A DNA stretch of 64,000 nt, taken from assembly GCF_000981385.1 (NCBI RefSeq), contig NZ_LATZ01000119.1, forward strand, positions 248,001 through 312,000, given 5' to 3'. This document shows positions 25,842 to 34,994 of the stretch, piece after piece; within the stretch, counting starts at the first letter, position 1; the number at the start of each line of letters is the position of its first letter. The notes below the pieces were generated by a model, which saw only the letters and a program-made list of their open reading frames with translations, was not told the origin of the DNA and ran no database searches. The DNA comes from Bacillus sp. SA1-12 (lineage in GTDB: Bacteria; Bacillota; Bacilli; Bacillales; Bacillaceae). The translations under genes and the position numbers were made by a program.

Positions 25842-26780
25842 ATGGCGGAAGCAACGAAACAAACTCGCCTTCAGGAACCTGTTGTAGTGAAGAAAAAGAA
25901 ATTTTCAACCAATTCAAATCTTCACGGATGGCTTTTTGCTTCACCTTGGATTATCGGTTTTACAGTGTTTTTTGCTTTTCCTCTTATTGCTTCAATCTAT
26001 TTTAGCTTTACAACATATAGCATTCTACAACCTGGTGATTTCGTTGGTTTTAAAAATTACCAAGATCTTTTCAAGGATGATTTATTCTGGAAATCAATTT
26101 ATAATACCGTTTATTTCACAGTTTTATTCGTTCCATTAAGTATTATATTTGGCGTAGCGTTAGCAATGATGTTGAATATGAAAATAAAAGGAATGGCTAT
26201 ATATCGTACGATATTCTTTTTACCGACACTTGTACCGCATGTAGCTTTAGCGGTTTTATGGATGTGGCTGTTAAATCCTGGTTTTGGTCTTATAAATGGC
26301 ATGCTTGATATGATTGGAATTCAAGGTCCAAACTGGCTTGGAAGTGAATTATGGTCAAAACCTTCCCTTATTTTAATGTCACTTTGGGGAATTGGTCAAT
26401 CAGTGATTATTTACCTTGCGGGACTAGGTGATATTCCAGAAGAACTATATGAAGCAGCTGAAGTTGATGGGGCAAATTGGTGGCAAAAAACCCGCAACGT
26501 AACACTGCCATTACTGACTCCAGTTATTTTCTTTAACTTGGTCATGGGAGCTATCGGAGCATTTCAACAGTTTACCTTGCCGTACACAATGACTCAGGGG
26601 CAAGGAACTCCAGCCAATTCATTAACGTTTTATGTCATGCATCTATATGATAATGCGTTTAAATTCTTCCAAATGGGATATGCTTCAGCAATGGCATGGA
26701 TTCTTTTCGTCATTGTTATGGCCCTAACGGCGGTTATCTTTATTACTTCTAATCGTTGGGTTCATTACCAAGGAAAGTAG
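25842..26780 (+). CDS. Sugar ABC transporter permease (MalF-type)
   Basis: A 312-residue inner-membrane protein with six predicted membrane helices and a Lys-rich cytoplasmic N-terminus. The ATPase-docking EAA loop reads E-A-A-E-V-D-G-A-N-W-W-Q-K-T-R-N-V-T-L-P near residue 205. It forms a heterodimer with the product of 26797. GGGGG site before ATG 25842. Energy probably comes from a shared MsmX-type ATPase encoded elsewhere, as is usual for Bacillus CUT1 importers. Confidence 0.93.
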   Translation: MAEATKQTRLQEPVVVKKKKFSTNSNLHGWLFASPWIIGFTVFFAFPLIASIYFSFTTYSILQPGDFVGFKNYQDLFKDDLFWKSIYNTVYFTVLFVPLSIIFGVALAMMLNMKIKGMAIYRTIFFLPTLVPHVALAVLWMWLLNPGFGLINGMLDMIGIQGPNWLGSELWSKPSLILMSLWGIGQSVIIYLAGLGDIPEELYEAAEVDGANWWQKTRNVTLPLLTPVIFFNLVMGAIGAFQQFTLPYTMTQGQGTPANSLTFYVMHLYDNAFKFFQMGYASAMAWILFVIVMALTAVIFITSNRWVHYQGK

Positions 26781-26796
26781 AAGGGAGTCAGATGAA

Positions 26797-27630
26797 ATGA
26801 GTGCAAAAGGGAAGATTAAATTTCAGAAAACCTTGTCACATATATGCTTAATTATTGCATCGTGCTTCTTTATTATTCCATTTATATGGATGGTATCAAC
26901 ATCCTTGAAACCTATTACTCAAGTATTTTCTTACCCGCCTGAATGGATTCCAAAACCGTTTCAGTGGGCAAATTATTTGGATGCAATGGAATATATACCG
27001 TTTTTTACTTATTTAAATAATACCGTTGTCATTACACTAGTAAGTACACTTGGAGTTGTTCTAACTTGTCCCCTTGTAGCATACAGCTTTGCGAAATTGG
27101 AATGGAAGGGACGTAATGTATTCTTTTTCATTACCATAGCGGTTATGATGATTCCTGGTCAGGTAACGATGATTCCATTATTTTTAATCTTTAACAAAAT
27201 GGGATGGGTCGGAACACCGCTTCCTTTAATTGTACCTGCGTTTTTCGGGGTACCCTTTTACATCTTTTTATTACGCCAATTCTTCTTGGGGCTGCCTGAC
27301 GATTTAAGGGATGCAGCCAAAATTGACGGAGCCAGCGAATTTCGCATTTATTGGCAAATTATGCTTCCGCTAGCAAGGCCTGCCGTTCTGGCAGTTGGGT
27401 TATTCCAATTCATGGGCAGCTGGACAGATTTTATCGGTCCATTACTCTACTTAACGGATGAGACTCAATACACATTGTCATTAGGATTACAGCAATTCCA
27501 AACGCAAATGGGTACTGAGTGGGGATTAATGATGGCTGTATCAACGATGATGACTTTACCGATTATTATTTTGTTTTTCTTTCTACAAAAAACGTTTATT
27601 CAAGGTATTACGTTTAGTGGAATTAAATAG
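26797..27630 (+). CDS. Sugar ABC transporter permease (MalG-type)
   Basis: A 277-residue partner permease with six predicted helices. The EAA loop is D-A-A-K-I-D-G-A-S-E-F-R-I-Y-W-Q-I-M-L-P near residue 175. The N-terminal F-I-W-M-V-S-T-S-L-K-P segment is typical of the MalG side. It starts 16 bases after the MalF-type gene, clearly in the same transcript. Confidence 0.93.
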   Translation: MSAKGKIKFQKTLSHICLIIASCFFIIPFIWMVSTSLKPITQVFSYPPEWIPKPFQWANYLDAMEYIPFFTYLNNTVVITLVSTLGVVLTCPLVAYSFAKLEWKGRNVFFFITIAVMMIPGQVTMIPLFLIFNKMGWVGTPLPLIVPAFFGVPFYIFLLRQFFLGLPDDLRDAAKIDGASEFRIYWQIMLPLARPAVLAVGLFQFMGSWTDFIGPLLYLTDETQYTLSLGLQQFQTQMGTEWGLMMAVSTMMTLPIIILFFFLQKTFIQGITFSGIK

Positions 27631-27669
27631 TTTTAAAAAATTATATTTTTCTAGCAGGAGGTTGTTGGC

Positions 27670-28548
27670 ATGACGAAGAAAATAGGTATGAGAATCCCGC
27701 CTAAGATTGGTGCAGATGGAATCGAATCTGTTGCGAAATGGGCTTCTAGTAATGGAATTGATATAATTGATGTCCCTTATTACAACGAAGAAGTGAAATC
27801 GGTCCTTGAAGCAAACGGACTTGAAGTAGGTTCAATCGACGGTGTCGGAGCTGTTGGACAAACGAAGCTTTTGAGTAAAGATGAGGCTGCACGGGCAGAA
27901 GCAGTGGAAGCGCTTAAAAACCAAATGACGGAAATCTCTCGTCTTGGTGGTAAAGTCATGTTCATGTGTCTTGTTCCTGAGGATATCACCATCTCTCGCA
28001 AAGATGCCTTTGAAATTTGGAAAGAAACGTTTCCTAGTATTGTCGAACATGCAGAAAAAGAAGGGGTTTATATTGCATTAGAAGGGTGGCCGGGACCAGC
28101 GCCATACTATCCAACCTTAGGCAGTACACCTGAAATGTTAAGAGCCATGTTTGATGTGATCCCTTCAAAACATTTTGGGATTAACTATGATCCATCTCAT
28201 TTAGTAAGACTTGGGATCGATTATCTAAGAGTCATGAGTGATTTTGCTGACAGAATTAATTACTGTCATGGCAAAGACACAGAAATTTTATACGATGAAC
28301 AATATGAATGCGGTAACATTGCTGCTACCTTTGGAGTTAACTATGATTTTTCAGAGGGTCCATGGAGATATACAATACCAGGACAAGGGGATGTTAATTG
28401 GTCGAAAGTAGCTGTTCGTTTGGAAAAGATCGGCTATGAAGGACCAATTAGTATTGAACTGGAAGATCATCGTTATTGGGGTTCTCTGGAGAAGGAACAG
28501 CAAGGAATTATAAAAGCTAAAGAACATCTTGAAATTTACTTTAAATAA
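27670..28548 (+). CDS. Sugar phosphate isomerase/epimerase-family TIM barrel
   Basis: A 292-residue xylose-isomerase-like TIM barrel. Candidate metal ligands are E in I-A-L-E-G-W-P-G, D and H in N-Y-D-P-S-H-L, H in Y-C-H-G-K-D and E in S-I-E-L-E-D-H, the usual E-D-H-E set for a divalent metal. Members of this fold isomerise, epimerise, dehydrate or eliminate sugars; several act on keto-sugars made by Gfo/Idh/MocA oxidoreductases. Three such oxidoreductases follow, so it probably handles a keto-sugar product. AGGAGG site. The exact reaction cannot be stated from sequence. Confidence 0.88.
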   Translation: MTKKIGMRIPPKIGADGIESVAKWASSNGIDIIDVPYYNEEVKSVLEANGLEVGSIDGVGAVGQTKLLSKDEAARAEAVEALKNQMTEISRLGGKVMFMCLVPEDITISRKDAFEIWKETFPSIVEHAEKEGVYIALEGWPGPAPYYPTLGSTPEMLRAMFDVIPSKHFGINYDPSHLVRLGIDYLRVMSDFADRINYCHGKDTEILYDEQYECGNIAATFGVNYDFSEGPWRYTIPGQGDVNWSKVAVRLEKIGYEGPISIELEDHRYWGSLEKEQQGIIKAKEHLEIYFK

Positions 28549-28571
28549 TGAACACATAGGAGGAAATGAAA

Positions 28572-29678
28572 ATGACAAGAACAGTAAAAGTAGCCATTAT
28601 CGGGTGTGGAGGAATTGCAAACGGTAAGCATATGCCAAGTTTATCAAAATTAAAACATGTTCAACTAGTAGCATTCTGTGACATTTTAGTAGAAAGAGCA
28701 GAAAAAGCGGCAGCTGAATTTGGTACACCGGATGCAAAGGTGTATGACGATTACCGCGAGCTTCTTCAGGATAATACCATTGAAGTTGTACATGTCCTTA
28801 CGCCAAATGATTCCCATGCGGAAATTTCAGTAGCTGCACTTGATTCAGGAAAGCATGTTATGTGTGAAAAGCCAATGGCAAAAACTTCTGCTGAAGCGAA
28901 AGCAATGCTAGAGGCAGCAAAACGCTCTGGTAAAAAGCTGACAATCGGATATAACAATCGCTTCCGTCCGGACAGCCAACATTTACATAATGTATGTGAG
29001 CGCGGTGATTTAGGTGAAATTTATTATGCGAAGGCACATGCCATTCGCCGCCGTGCAGTTCCAACATGGGGCGTATTCTTGGATGAAGAAAAACAAGGCG
29101 GCGGACCATTAATTGATATTGGAACACATGCACTGGATTTAACCTTATGGATGATGAATAACTATAAGCCTAAATCAGTAATGGGTACGACATACCATAA
29201 ATTAAGCCAAAAGAAAAATGCTGCAAATGCATGGGGACCATGGGATCCTGAAAAGTTTACTGTTGAAGATTCTGCATTTGGATTTATTACAATGGAAAAT
29301 GGCGCAACGATTGTGTTGGAATCAAGTTGGGCATTAAATTCATTAGATGTAGATGAAGCAAAATGCTCACTTAGCGGAACAGAGGGCGGCGCTGATATGA
29401 AAGATGGACTGAGAGTCAACGGGGAGAGCTTCGGAAAGCTTTACACAACAAAAGTTGATCTTGGGGCTGGCGGAGTTGCCTTCTATGATGGAAAGGCTGA
29501 ATCAGATGCAGATTTAGAAGCACGCCTCTGGATTGATAATATCATTAATGATACAGAGCCTGTCGTAAAACCTGAGCAAGCTTTTGTTGTTACTCAAATA
29601 CTTGAAGCAATCTATGAATCTGCTAAAACAGGTAAAGCTGTTTATTTTGAAGAAGAATCCTCTTTCGTTACAAACTAA
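28572..29678 (+). CDS. Gfo/Idh/MocA family oxidoreductase 1
   Basis: A 368-residue NAD(P)-dependent sugar dehydrogenase. Rossmann motif I-I-G-C-G-G-I-A-N-G-K-H near the start; catalytic C-E-K-P-M-A with the conserved Lys; second-domain motif P-L-I-D-I-G-T-H-A-L-D-L with D and H in the usual active-site positions. It likely oxidises a ring hydroxyl of the imported sugar to a ketone, or reduces it. I choose ATG 28572, eight bases after AGGAGG; ATG 28566 is too close to it. Insertions such as the W-G-P-W-D-P-E-K segment set it apart from its two neighbours. Confidence 0.9.
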   Translation: MTRTVKVAIIGCGGIANGKHMPSLSKLKHVQLVAFCDILVERAEKAAAEFGTPDAKVYDDYRELLQDNTIEVVHVLTPNDSHAEISVAALDSGKHVMCEKPMAKTSAEAKAMLEAAKRSGKKLTIGYNNRFRPDSQHLHNVCERGDLGEIYYAKAHAIRRRAVPTWGVFLDEEKQGGGPLIDIGTHALDLTLWMMNNYKPKSVMGTTYHKLSQKKNAANAWGPWDPEKFTVEDSAFGFITMENGATIVLESSWALNSLDVDEAKCSLSGTEGGADMKDGLRVNGESFGKLYTTKVDLGAGGVAFYDGKAESDADLEARLWIDNIINDTEPVVKPEQAFVVTQILEAIYESAKTGKAVYFEEESSFVTN

Positions 29679-29737
29679 ACTAGTTAGTTTTGTTTCTAAT
29701 CTGCATGTCGGAAAAGAATGTTAACGGGGTGATCGAG

Positions 29738-30712
29738 ATGGTAAAAATAAGATTAGGTATTATAGGCACAGGCGGTATTTCTCACTTGCATGTGAAACAA
29801 TTAGGAGATATCGAAAATGCTGATATTGTTGCAGTATCTGACCCAAATGAGAAAAATCGAAAGACGTTGATTGAGAAATTTAATCTTAAAGAAGTTAGTG
29901 AGTTTGATCATCATCAAGACATGCTTGAAGTTGTTCCGATGGATGCGGTGTTAATTTGCTCACCGCATACCCTCCATTATCAGCATGTAGTTGATAGTAT
30001 CAACCATGATTGTCATGTACTGATTGAAAAGCCTATGGCCTGTTCATTAAAAGAAGCAGAGGAGCTAATCGAGTTAGCGAGTAAAGCAAACAAGCTGCTC
30101 CAGGTATCCTATCAAAGACATTTTGAACCAGCTTTCCTTTATATACGTGAAGCAATTGCTAACGGCAAAATCGGCAAGCTTACATCGATCACCGCTTCAT
30201 TATACCAGGATTGGAAACACTTAACTAAGGGGACTTGGCGGCAAATTCCTTCATTATCAGGTGGAGGCATGCTGATGGATTCAGGCAGCCATATTGTTGA
30301 TGTTCTTTTATGGACTACAAGCTTAAAAGCACTTGAAGTAGAATCGAAAATGGAGCTGCATCAAACTCCTGTTGAACAGGATTCATTTACCGCAATCCGC
30401 TTTGAGAATAATGTAGTTGCCGGTCTGAATATTATCGGAAATGCCCCATGCTGGCATGAAACCTATGTTTTCTGCGGGGAAGATGGAGCGATTTTCTATG
30501 ATAATGGTAAGATTACTCTCAAGCTTTTAGGTCAAGATGCGATTGAACCTGAGCTTCCACAGCAAACAACCAATTCGGATAAAAGCTTTATTGAAGCCAT
30601 TTTAGGTAATCAAGAAGTAATGGTCCCAGGGGAATTTGCAAAAGAAGTCGTAACGTTAACAGAAAGAATTTATCAAGCGGCAGGCTATCAACCGATCACT
30701 ACAGTTAGCTAA
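29738..30712 (+). CDS. Gfo/Idh/MocA family oxidoreductase 2
   Basis: A 324-residue member, the shortest of the three. Rossmann motif I-I-G-T-G-G-I-S-H-L-H; E-K-P-M-A-C-S-L-K-E-A; and G-G-M-L-M-D-S-G-S-H-I-V-D-V-L-L-W with D and H retained. I start it at ATG 29738, directly after GGGGTGATCGAG. The same frame is open from 29690 without a ribosome binding site. It sits in the middle of the oxidoreductase trio, 59 bases after the first. Confidence 0.88.
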   Translation: MVKIRLGIIGTGGISHLHVKQLGDIENADIVAVSDPNEKNRKTLIEKFNLKEVSEFDHHQDMLEVVPMDAVLICSPHTLHYQHVVDSINHDCHVLIEKPMACSLKEAEELIELASKANKLLQVSYQRHFEPAFLYIREAIANGKIGKLTSITASLYQDWKHLTKGTWRQIPSLSGGGMLMDSGSHIVDVLLWTTSLKALEVESKMELHQTPVEQDSFTAIRFENNVVAGLNIIGNAPCWHETYVFCGEDGAIFYDNGKITLKLLGQDAIEPELPQQTTNSDKSFIEAILGNQEVMVPGEFAKEVVTLTERIYQAAGYQPITTVS

Positions 30713-30738
30713 CCGAAAAGAAAAGCGGGGGAAATTAG

Positions 30739-31836
30739 ATGTCAAATACAATCAATATCGGTATTATTGGCAGCGGCGGAATTGCCGCTGCCCATGCAAG
30801 AGCCTATAAGCAAATGCCTGATGTAAGAATTGTAGCTGTAGCCGATGTCATTCCAGGCAAGGCAGAGCAATTTATTGAACAGCTTGAATTAAAAGAAGCA
30901 AAAGGCTTTGATGACCACCTTGAACTATTAAAAATGGATATTGATGGAGTAAGTGTTTGTACACCAAATGTTGCCCATCACAACACAAGTATTGATTCTC
31001 TATTTGCTGGAAAACACGTGCTTGTTGAAAAGCCAATGGCTGTTACATTAGACCAAGCAATCGAAATGGTGGAAGCTTCGCAAAAGTCGAATAAAATCCT
31101 TTCAGTTGGTTTTCAACCAAGGTATGATCCGAATATGCAGGCAGTAAAAGAGATTGTTCAATCTGGCCAATTAGGGAATGTCTACTATGTTCAAACTGGC
31201 GGCGGACGCCGTCGAGGGATGCCAGGTGGTACATTTATTAATAAAGGATTAGCTGGCGCTGGGGCTATGGCGGATATCGGATGCTACTCATTGGATCTTG
31301 CATTAAATGCTCTTGGCTATCCTAAGCCGCTTACTGTATCAGCTTATACGTCTAACCATTTTGGAACAAATCCGCTCTATCATCCTGAAGCGAATAAGTT
31401 TGAAGTGGAAGATTTTGGTGTGGCGATGGTCCGTTTAGAAGGCGGCATCGTGTTAAACTTTAAAATATCTTGGGCGATGCATATGGACTCTCTTGGTCCA
31501 ACCATCTTCCTTGGAAGTGATGCCGGCTTAAAATTAACTCCTGCAGGCAGCGGTCCTTGGAGCGGTGTATGGGATGGGGGAATCGGTTCAATCAGCTTAT
31601 TCCATGATATTAAAGGCCATCATGCTGAAACAACTATTCCTGTACAAAATCATCAGTTGAATATTTTCTATGAAAAGGTTCGCGACTTTGTTGTGGCAAT
31701 TAAGGAAGGAAAACCTGCCCCAATTCCTGGTGAACAAATTGTCATCAACCAAGCGATTATCGATGGCATCTTACGCTCATCTGAACAAGGCTGTGAAGTG
31801 AAAGTTGAGGTTCCTGAGTTTAGTATAAGTTCTTAA
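30739..31836 (+). CDS. Gfo/Idh/MocA family oxidoreductase 3
   Basis: A 365-residue member. Rossmann motif I-I-G-S-G-G-I-A-A-A-H-A; V-E-K-P-M-A-V-T. In the second-domain motif the usual His is Tyr: G-A-M-A-D-I-G-C-Y-S-L-D-L. Tyr at this position is known in glucose-fructose oxidoreductase-like members, so its chemistry or substrate differs from the other two. GGGGG site before ATG. It is the last gene of the operon; a terminator follows at 31889. Confidence 0.9.
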   Translation: MSNTINIGIIGSGGIAAAHARAYKQMPDVRIVAVADVIPGKAEQFIEQLELKEAKGFDDHLELLKMDIDGVSVCTPNVAHHNTSIDSLFAGKHVLVEKPMAVTLDQAIEMVEASQKSNKILSVGFQPRYDPNMQAVKEIVQSGQLGNVYYVQTGGGRRRGMPGGTFINKGLAGAGAMADIGCYSLDLALNALGYPKPLTVSAYTSNHFGTNPLYHPEANKFEVEDFGVAMVRLEGGIVLNFKISWAMHMDSLGPTIFLGSDAGLKLTPAGSGPWSGVWDGGIGSISLFHDIKGHHAETTIPVQNHQLNIFYEKVRDFVVAIKEGKPAPIPGEQIVINQAIIDGILRSSEQGCEVKVEVPEFSISS

Positions 31837-31888
31837 TAAGAGTTAAAAAATTCCATTTAAAAAATAAGTATTGTTGTTAATACCTTAT

Positions 31889-31920
31889 TAGGGCTGTTTT
31901 ATAGACAGCCTTTTTCGTTT
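31889..31920 (+). terminator. Terminator of the sugar transport/oxidoreductase operon
   Basis: GGCTGT-tttatag-ACAGCC followed by TTTTTCG. Confidence 0.82.
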
Positions 31921-32067
31921 TATGATGGATTCTGAAGTTACAAACATTATATATCATAACATTGCATACATTCATTCTTTTGGATATCAAAATGCGGAAA
32001 AGAAGCTAGAAACAGTAATATATGTTTAAGTAAGCTTAAAATAAAATGAACATTTGGAGAGATTGAT

Positions 32068-33261
32068 GTGGAAGATTATTCAAAACAAATTTTTTTCTTA
32101 AAAGGACTCAATTTTCTTCATCTAGGCGGGAAAGCGGTCATCCTGCCCTTTTTACCATTATATTTACTTCACAAAGGTTTTAGTTCAATAGAGATTGGCA
32201 GCATCATGGGAGTTGCACCGCTCATCAGTGTTATTGCCCAACCAATGGTGAGCTTTATAAGTGATAAGTATAAGAAGGTAAAGATTATTCTGGTTTATTT
32301 ATACCTCATTGTAACCGCTGTCAGTTTTGGTGTGTTTTTTTCGAATTCCTTTTGGGTAGTGTTTATCTCATTCTTATTATTCCATTTTGCCTTATCCCCT
32401 TGTACTCCGCTTATTGACAGTATGAGCTTGAAGACTCTGAGCTCTAATAAAGGCAATTATGGAAAAATTCGTTTATGGGGTTCGCTCGGATTTTTTTCCA
32501 TAGCCTTAATTTCCAGCCCTCTGCTCCAACGAATTGGCATTGATCTTTTATTTATTCCATTTTTTGTGACATCGATCATCACATTATTCGCTTTATCATT
32601 CTTAAAAGATCAAGATGCTCCAACTGCACAAGTAAAATTGAAATCAGTTGGTGAAGTAATAAAGAATCGCTTGTTTATTTCATTTTTATTATTATGTTTA
32701 CTCGTTTTGGTTCCCCATCGGATCAATGATACAATGATTGTTTTACATCTTGAAAGTCTTGGGGCAACAACTTTTTGGATAGGTCTTGCCTGGTCATTAG
32801 CTGCTTTAAGCGAGGTTCCTGTTTTTTATTTTCTTGCCAGGAAAGTAAGTGACTATGATGAATTATTCTTGTTATCAATTGTTTCTGGTCTGTATACCAT
32901 TCGCTGGATATTATATGGTGTTGTTAGTTCTCCATACATAGCAACTTTCTTACAAGTAACCCAAGGAATAACTTTTGGTCTGTTTTGGCTGATTGCGATG
33001 CAAATGGCTGTTAGAATCATTCCAGATCATTTAAGAAGCACAGGTCAAGCAGTTCTTTCGTCAGTTTGTTTTGGAATAGGCGGAGCAATTGGCGGAACCG
33101 GCGGCGGCTTGGTATTAGATCTATATGGTTCCCAATTTTTATATCAGCTTATGGCTGCTATGACATTTGTAGCAACCATCCTTATTTTTCTTTTTTATCG
33201 TTCCCGTCAATTAAAAAGTCAGGGCAATCACGTACACAAAAAGTCATGGGTTAATCACTAG
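32068..33261 (+). CDS. MFS transporter, MFS_1-like (HcaT/nucleoside-symporter type)
   Basis: A 397-residue membrane protein with about 12 predicted helices. The N-terminal half carries L-P-F-L-P-L-Y-L, G-I-x-G-S-I-M-G-V-A-P and the loop-2 S-D-K-Y-K-K-V motif. The P-C-T-P-L-I-D-S segment in helix 4 and G-S-L-G-F in helix 5 are typical of the MFS_1-like group that includes 3-phenylpropionate and nucleoside transporters. Substrate unknown. GTG 32068 is preceded by TTGGAGAG. It lies after the operon terminator, so its link to the sugar locus is only positional. Confidence 0.85.
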   Translation: MEDYSKQIFFLKGLNFLHLGGKAVILPFLPLYLLHKGFSSIEIGSIMGVAPLISVIAQPMVSFISDKYKKVKIILVYLYLIVTAVSFGVFFSNSFWVVFISFLLFHFALSPCTPLIDSMSLKTLSSNKGNYGKIRLWGSLGFFSIALISSPLLQRIGIDLLFIPFFVTSIITLFALSFLKDQDAPTAQVKLKSVGEVIKNRLFISFLLLCLLVLVPHRINDTMIVLHLESLGATTFWIGLAWSLAALSEVPVFYFLARKVSDYDELFLLSIVSGLYTIRWILYGVVSSPYIATFLQVTQGITFGLFWLIAMQMAVRIIPDHLRSTGQAVLSSVCFGIGGAIGGTGGGLVLDLYGSQFLYQLMAAMTFVATILIFLFYRSRQLKSQGNHVHKKSWVNH

Positions 33262-33347
33262 GTTTTTATATCATTACATAAGAGAAATAGGATTGCTTAT
33301 ATTAAATGATTGCTAAATATTTAATAAAGGTTTAGGTGGGAGACCAA

Positions 33348-34382
33348 ATGAAAAAAGATAACTCCGGGATAAAAAAAGATCACCTTATTCAACAGATAGA
33401 AGATCAGTATCCCATTGGAAAAATAAATTCGATTTATTTCTTACCAAAGGGAGAGGGTGGCTACGGATACTATATTGAAACTGAGAGCAAGAAGAGCTTT
33501 TTTGCAAAAGTCGAAAGAACAGATAAATCCACTAATTTTTCAGTTGCATTATCGGTTACTTCTGCTCTTAACTACCAACACCGGAAGAAATATGTTGTAG
33601 CGCCAATCCTAACAAACAGTGGAAAAGAGACCATAAAAATAAACGATAAAGCCATTTCTCTATTCCCGTATATATATGGTGACTCCATTTATGATCTGAA
33701 AAATTTTAACCATTATTTAGAACCTATTTCCAGACTAATGGCAGATTTACATTCTGTAAATTATAAGATGTTCGAACATCTTCCTACTGAACAATTTGAA
33801 AATCCTTTTGAGGAAACCATTTACAAGCTTTTAGACATATCATCACAGTATGATAGTAGGACAAATGATTATAAGCAAAAAACAGCTTTATTATTTATGT
33901 CCGAAAGAGAAGATTTACTTGCAGTCCTAAAAAAAATGAAATCAATGCAAATGAATTTATCAACACTACTGGTAGAGCATGTGATTACGCATGGAGATGC
34001 AAATTTTGCAAATATCTTATGTGATAAAGAAGATCTATTGTTTATCATTGATTGGGGAGAAATCAAAATAGCACCTGTAGAACGAGACCTTATGAACTTT
34101 ATCGAGGTTGATGGTGAGCCAGTTGATTTTAAACGATTTCTGACAAGTTATCTCATCCACCGTCCTCATACAATCATACATGAAGGAATATTCGAATTTT
34201 ATTTATATCGCTGGTGTCTACAGGAGATTGCTGATTATGGAAGCCGTATTTTACTTGAAAACAATTCGGAGGAAGAACTGAAAGAAAGTTGGATAGAACT
34301 CCAACCATATTTGCCCATTTTACACCCCTTGATTCAGAGCCGAGTGGAAGATATAAAAAAGACAATGACAGATTTTTTATAG
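33348..34382 (+). CDS. Phosphotransferase, aminoglycoside phosphotransferase (APH) fold
   Basis: A 344-residue kinase-like protein. The catalytic loop H-G-D-A-N-F-A-N-I-L (near residue 220) and the metal-binding I-I-D-W-G-E motif are intact, as in APH/choline kinase/CotS-like enzymes. The N-terminal nucleotide lobe has F-F-A-K-V-E with the ATP lysine. Substrates of such proteins range from antibiotics to sugars and methylthioribose; none can be assigned. I choose ATG 33348 behind AGGTGGGAG; GTG 33336 lies inside that site. The gap after it ends in a strong terminator at 34541. Confidence 0.85.
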   Translation: MKKDNSGIKKDHLIQQIEDQYPIGKINSIYFLPKGEGGYGYYIETESKKSFFAKVERTDKSTNFSVALSVTSALNYQHRKKYVVAPILTNSGKETIKINDKAISLFPYIYGDSIYDLKNFNHYLEPISRLMADLHSVNYKMFEHLPTEQFENPFEETIYKLLDISSQYDSRTNDYKQKTALLFMSEREDLLAVLKKMKSMQMNLSTLLVEHVITHGDANFANILCDKEDLLFIIDWGEIKIAPVERDLMNFIEVDGEPVDFKRFLTSYLIHRPHTIIHEGIFEFYLYRWCLQEIADYGSRILLENNSEEELKESWIELQPYLPILHPLIQSRVEDIKKTMTDFL

Positions 34383-34540
34383 TACTGTTCGTTTAAATTA
34401 ACGTTAATAAAGCTTAGTTTTTTTGCATCATTAATTGAAGCCAAAGGTGTGAGACGGTCTGAAGTATAACGGAGCAGGGGAGAACTAAGTAAGCGCAAAT
34501 CGTTGAGGTAGCTACACAGGATTACCTTTAATAAAATGAT

Positions 34541-34580
34541 ATAAAAAATGACGCTTGAAGGTATGCGTCATTTTTTATAG
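34541..34580. terminator. Strong bidirectional terminator
   Basis: ATAAAAAATGACGC / GCGTCATTTTTTAT is a perfect 14-bp stem with a 10-base loop and A/T runs on both sides, between convergent genes. Confidence 0.88.
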
Positions 34581-34679
34581 TTTATAAACTTGTATTCATT
34601 TTAGTAGAAAATTGAGGGGGAAAATAACTTCATCAAATTTGGAGGAGAATAAAAGCCACCTGTAAGACAGGAATTTACA

Positions 34680-34898
34680 TTATCGCTTTTTCTTTTTTAA
34701 TTGTTCTAAACTAACTTTGTTTTTATTAACGATTTCTAATTGAAGTTGGACATGATACAGGTTTTCATTAATTTGTGAAACATTCACTACTTTCCCTTTT
34801 CGCCCTTTAATTTTTAATTCTTCACCATCAGAAGGCACACTTCTAAGAAGCTGACTTAATAAAAGATTTTTATTCTCAAAAAAATAAACAGTAAACAT
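34680..34898 (-). CDS. Small basic protein, unknown
   Basis: A 72-residue protein ending in Lys/Arg (L-K-K-K-K-R). The middle (G-E-E-L-K-I-K-G-R-K-G-K-V-V-N-V, then Y-H-V-Q-L-Q-L) looks like a small SH3/KOW-type beta barrel that could bind nucleic acid. AGGTGAGG precedes the ATG at 34898. No family is recognised. It follows the small membrane-protein gene on the same strand but a terminator separates them. Confidence 0.7.
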   Translation of the reverse strand: MFTVYFFENKNLLLSQLLRSVPSDGEELKIKGRKGKVVNVSQINENLYHVQLQLEIVNKNKVSLEQLKKKKR

Positions 34899-34954
34899 CT
34901 TTTCCTCACCTATTTCTTTTGATAAATATTTAATTAAAAACTTATGTTTTTAAA

Positions 34955-34982
34955 AAAGAAGAGCACCCATAAAGAGTGCCTT
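34955..34982 (-). terminator. Terminator of the 34995-35180 gene
   Basis: On the minus strand GGCACTC-tttat-GGGTGCTC followed by TTCTTTTTT. Confidence 0.7.
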
Positions 34983-34994
34983 CCTAAAACGTAT

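Noticed and set aside
34440..34520. Third copy of the long Bacillus intergenic repeat
   Set aside because: Only very short matches (GTGAGAC-like) remain; not distinguishable from chance.
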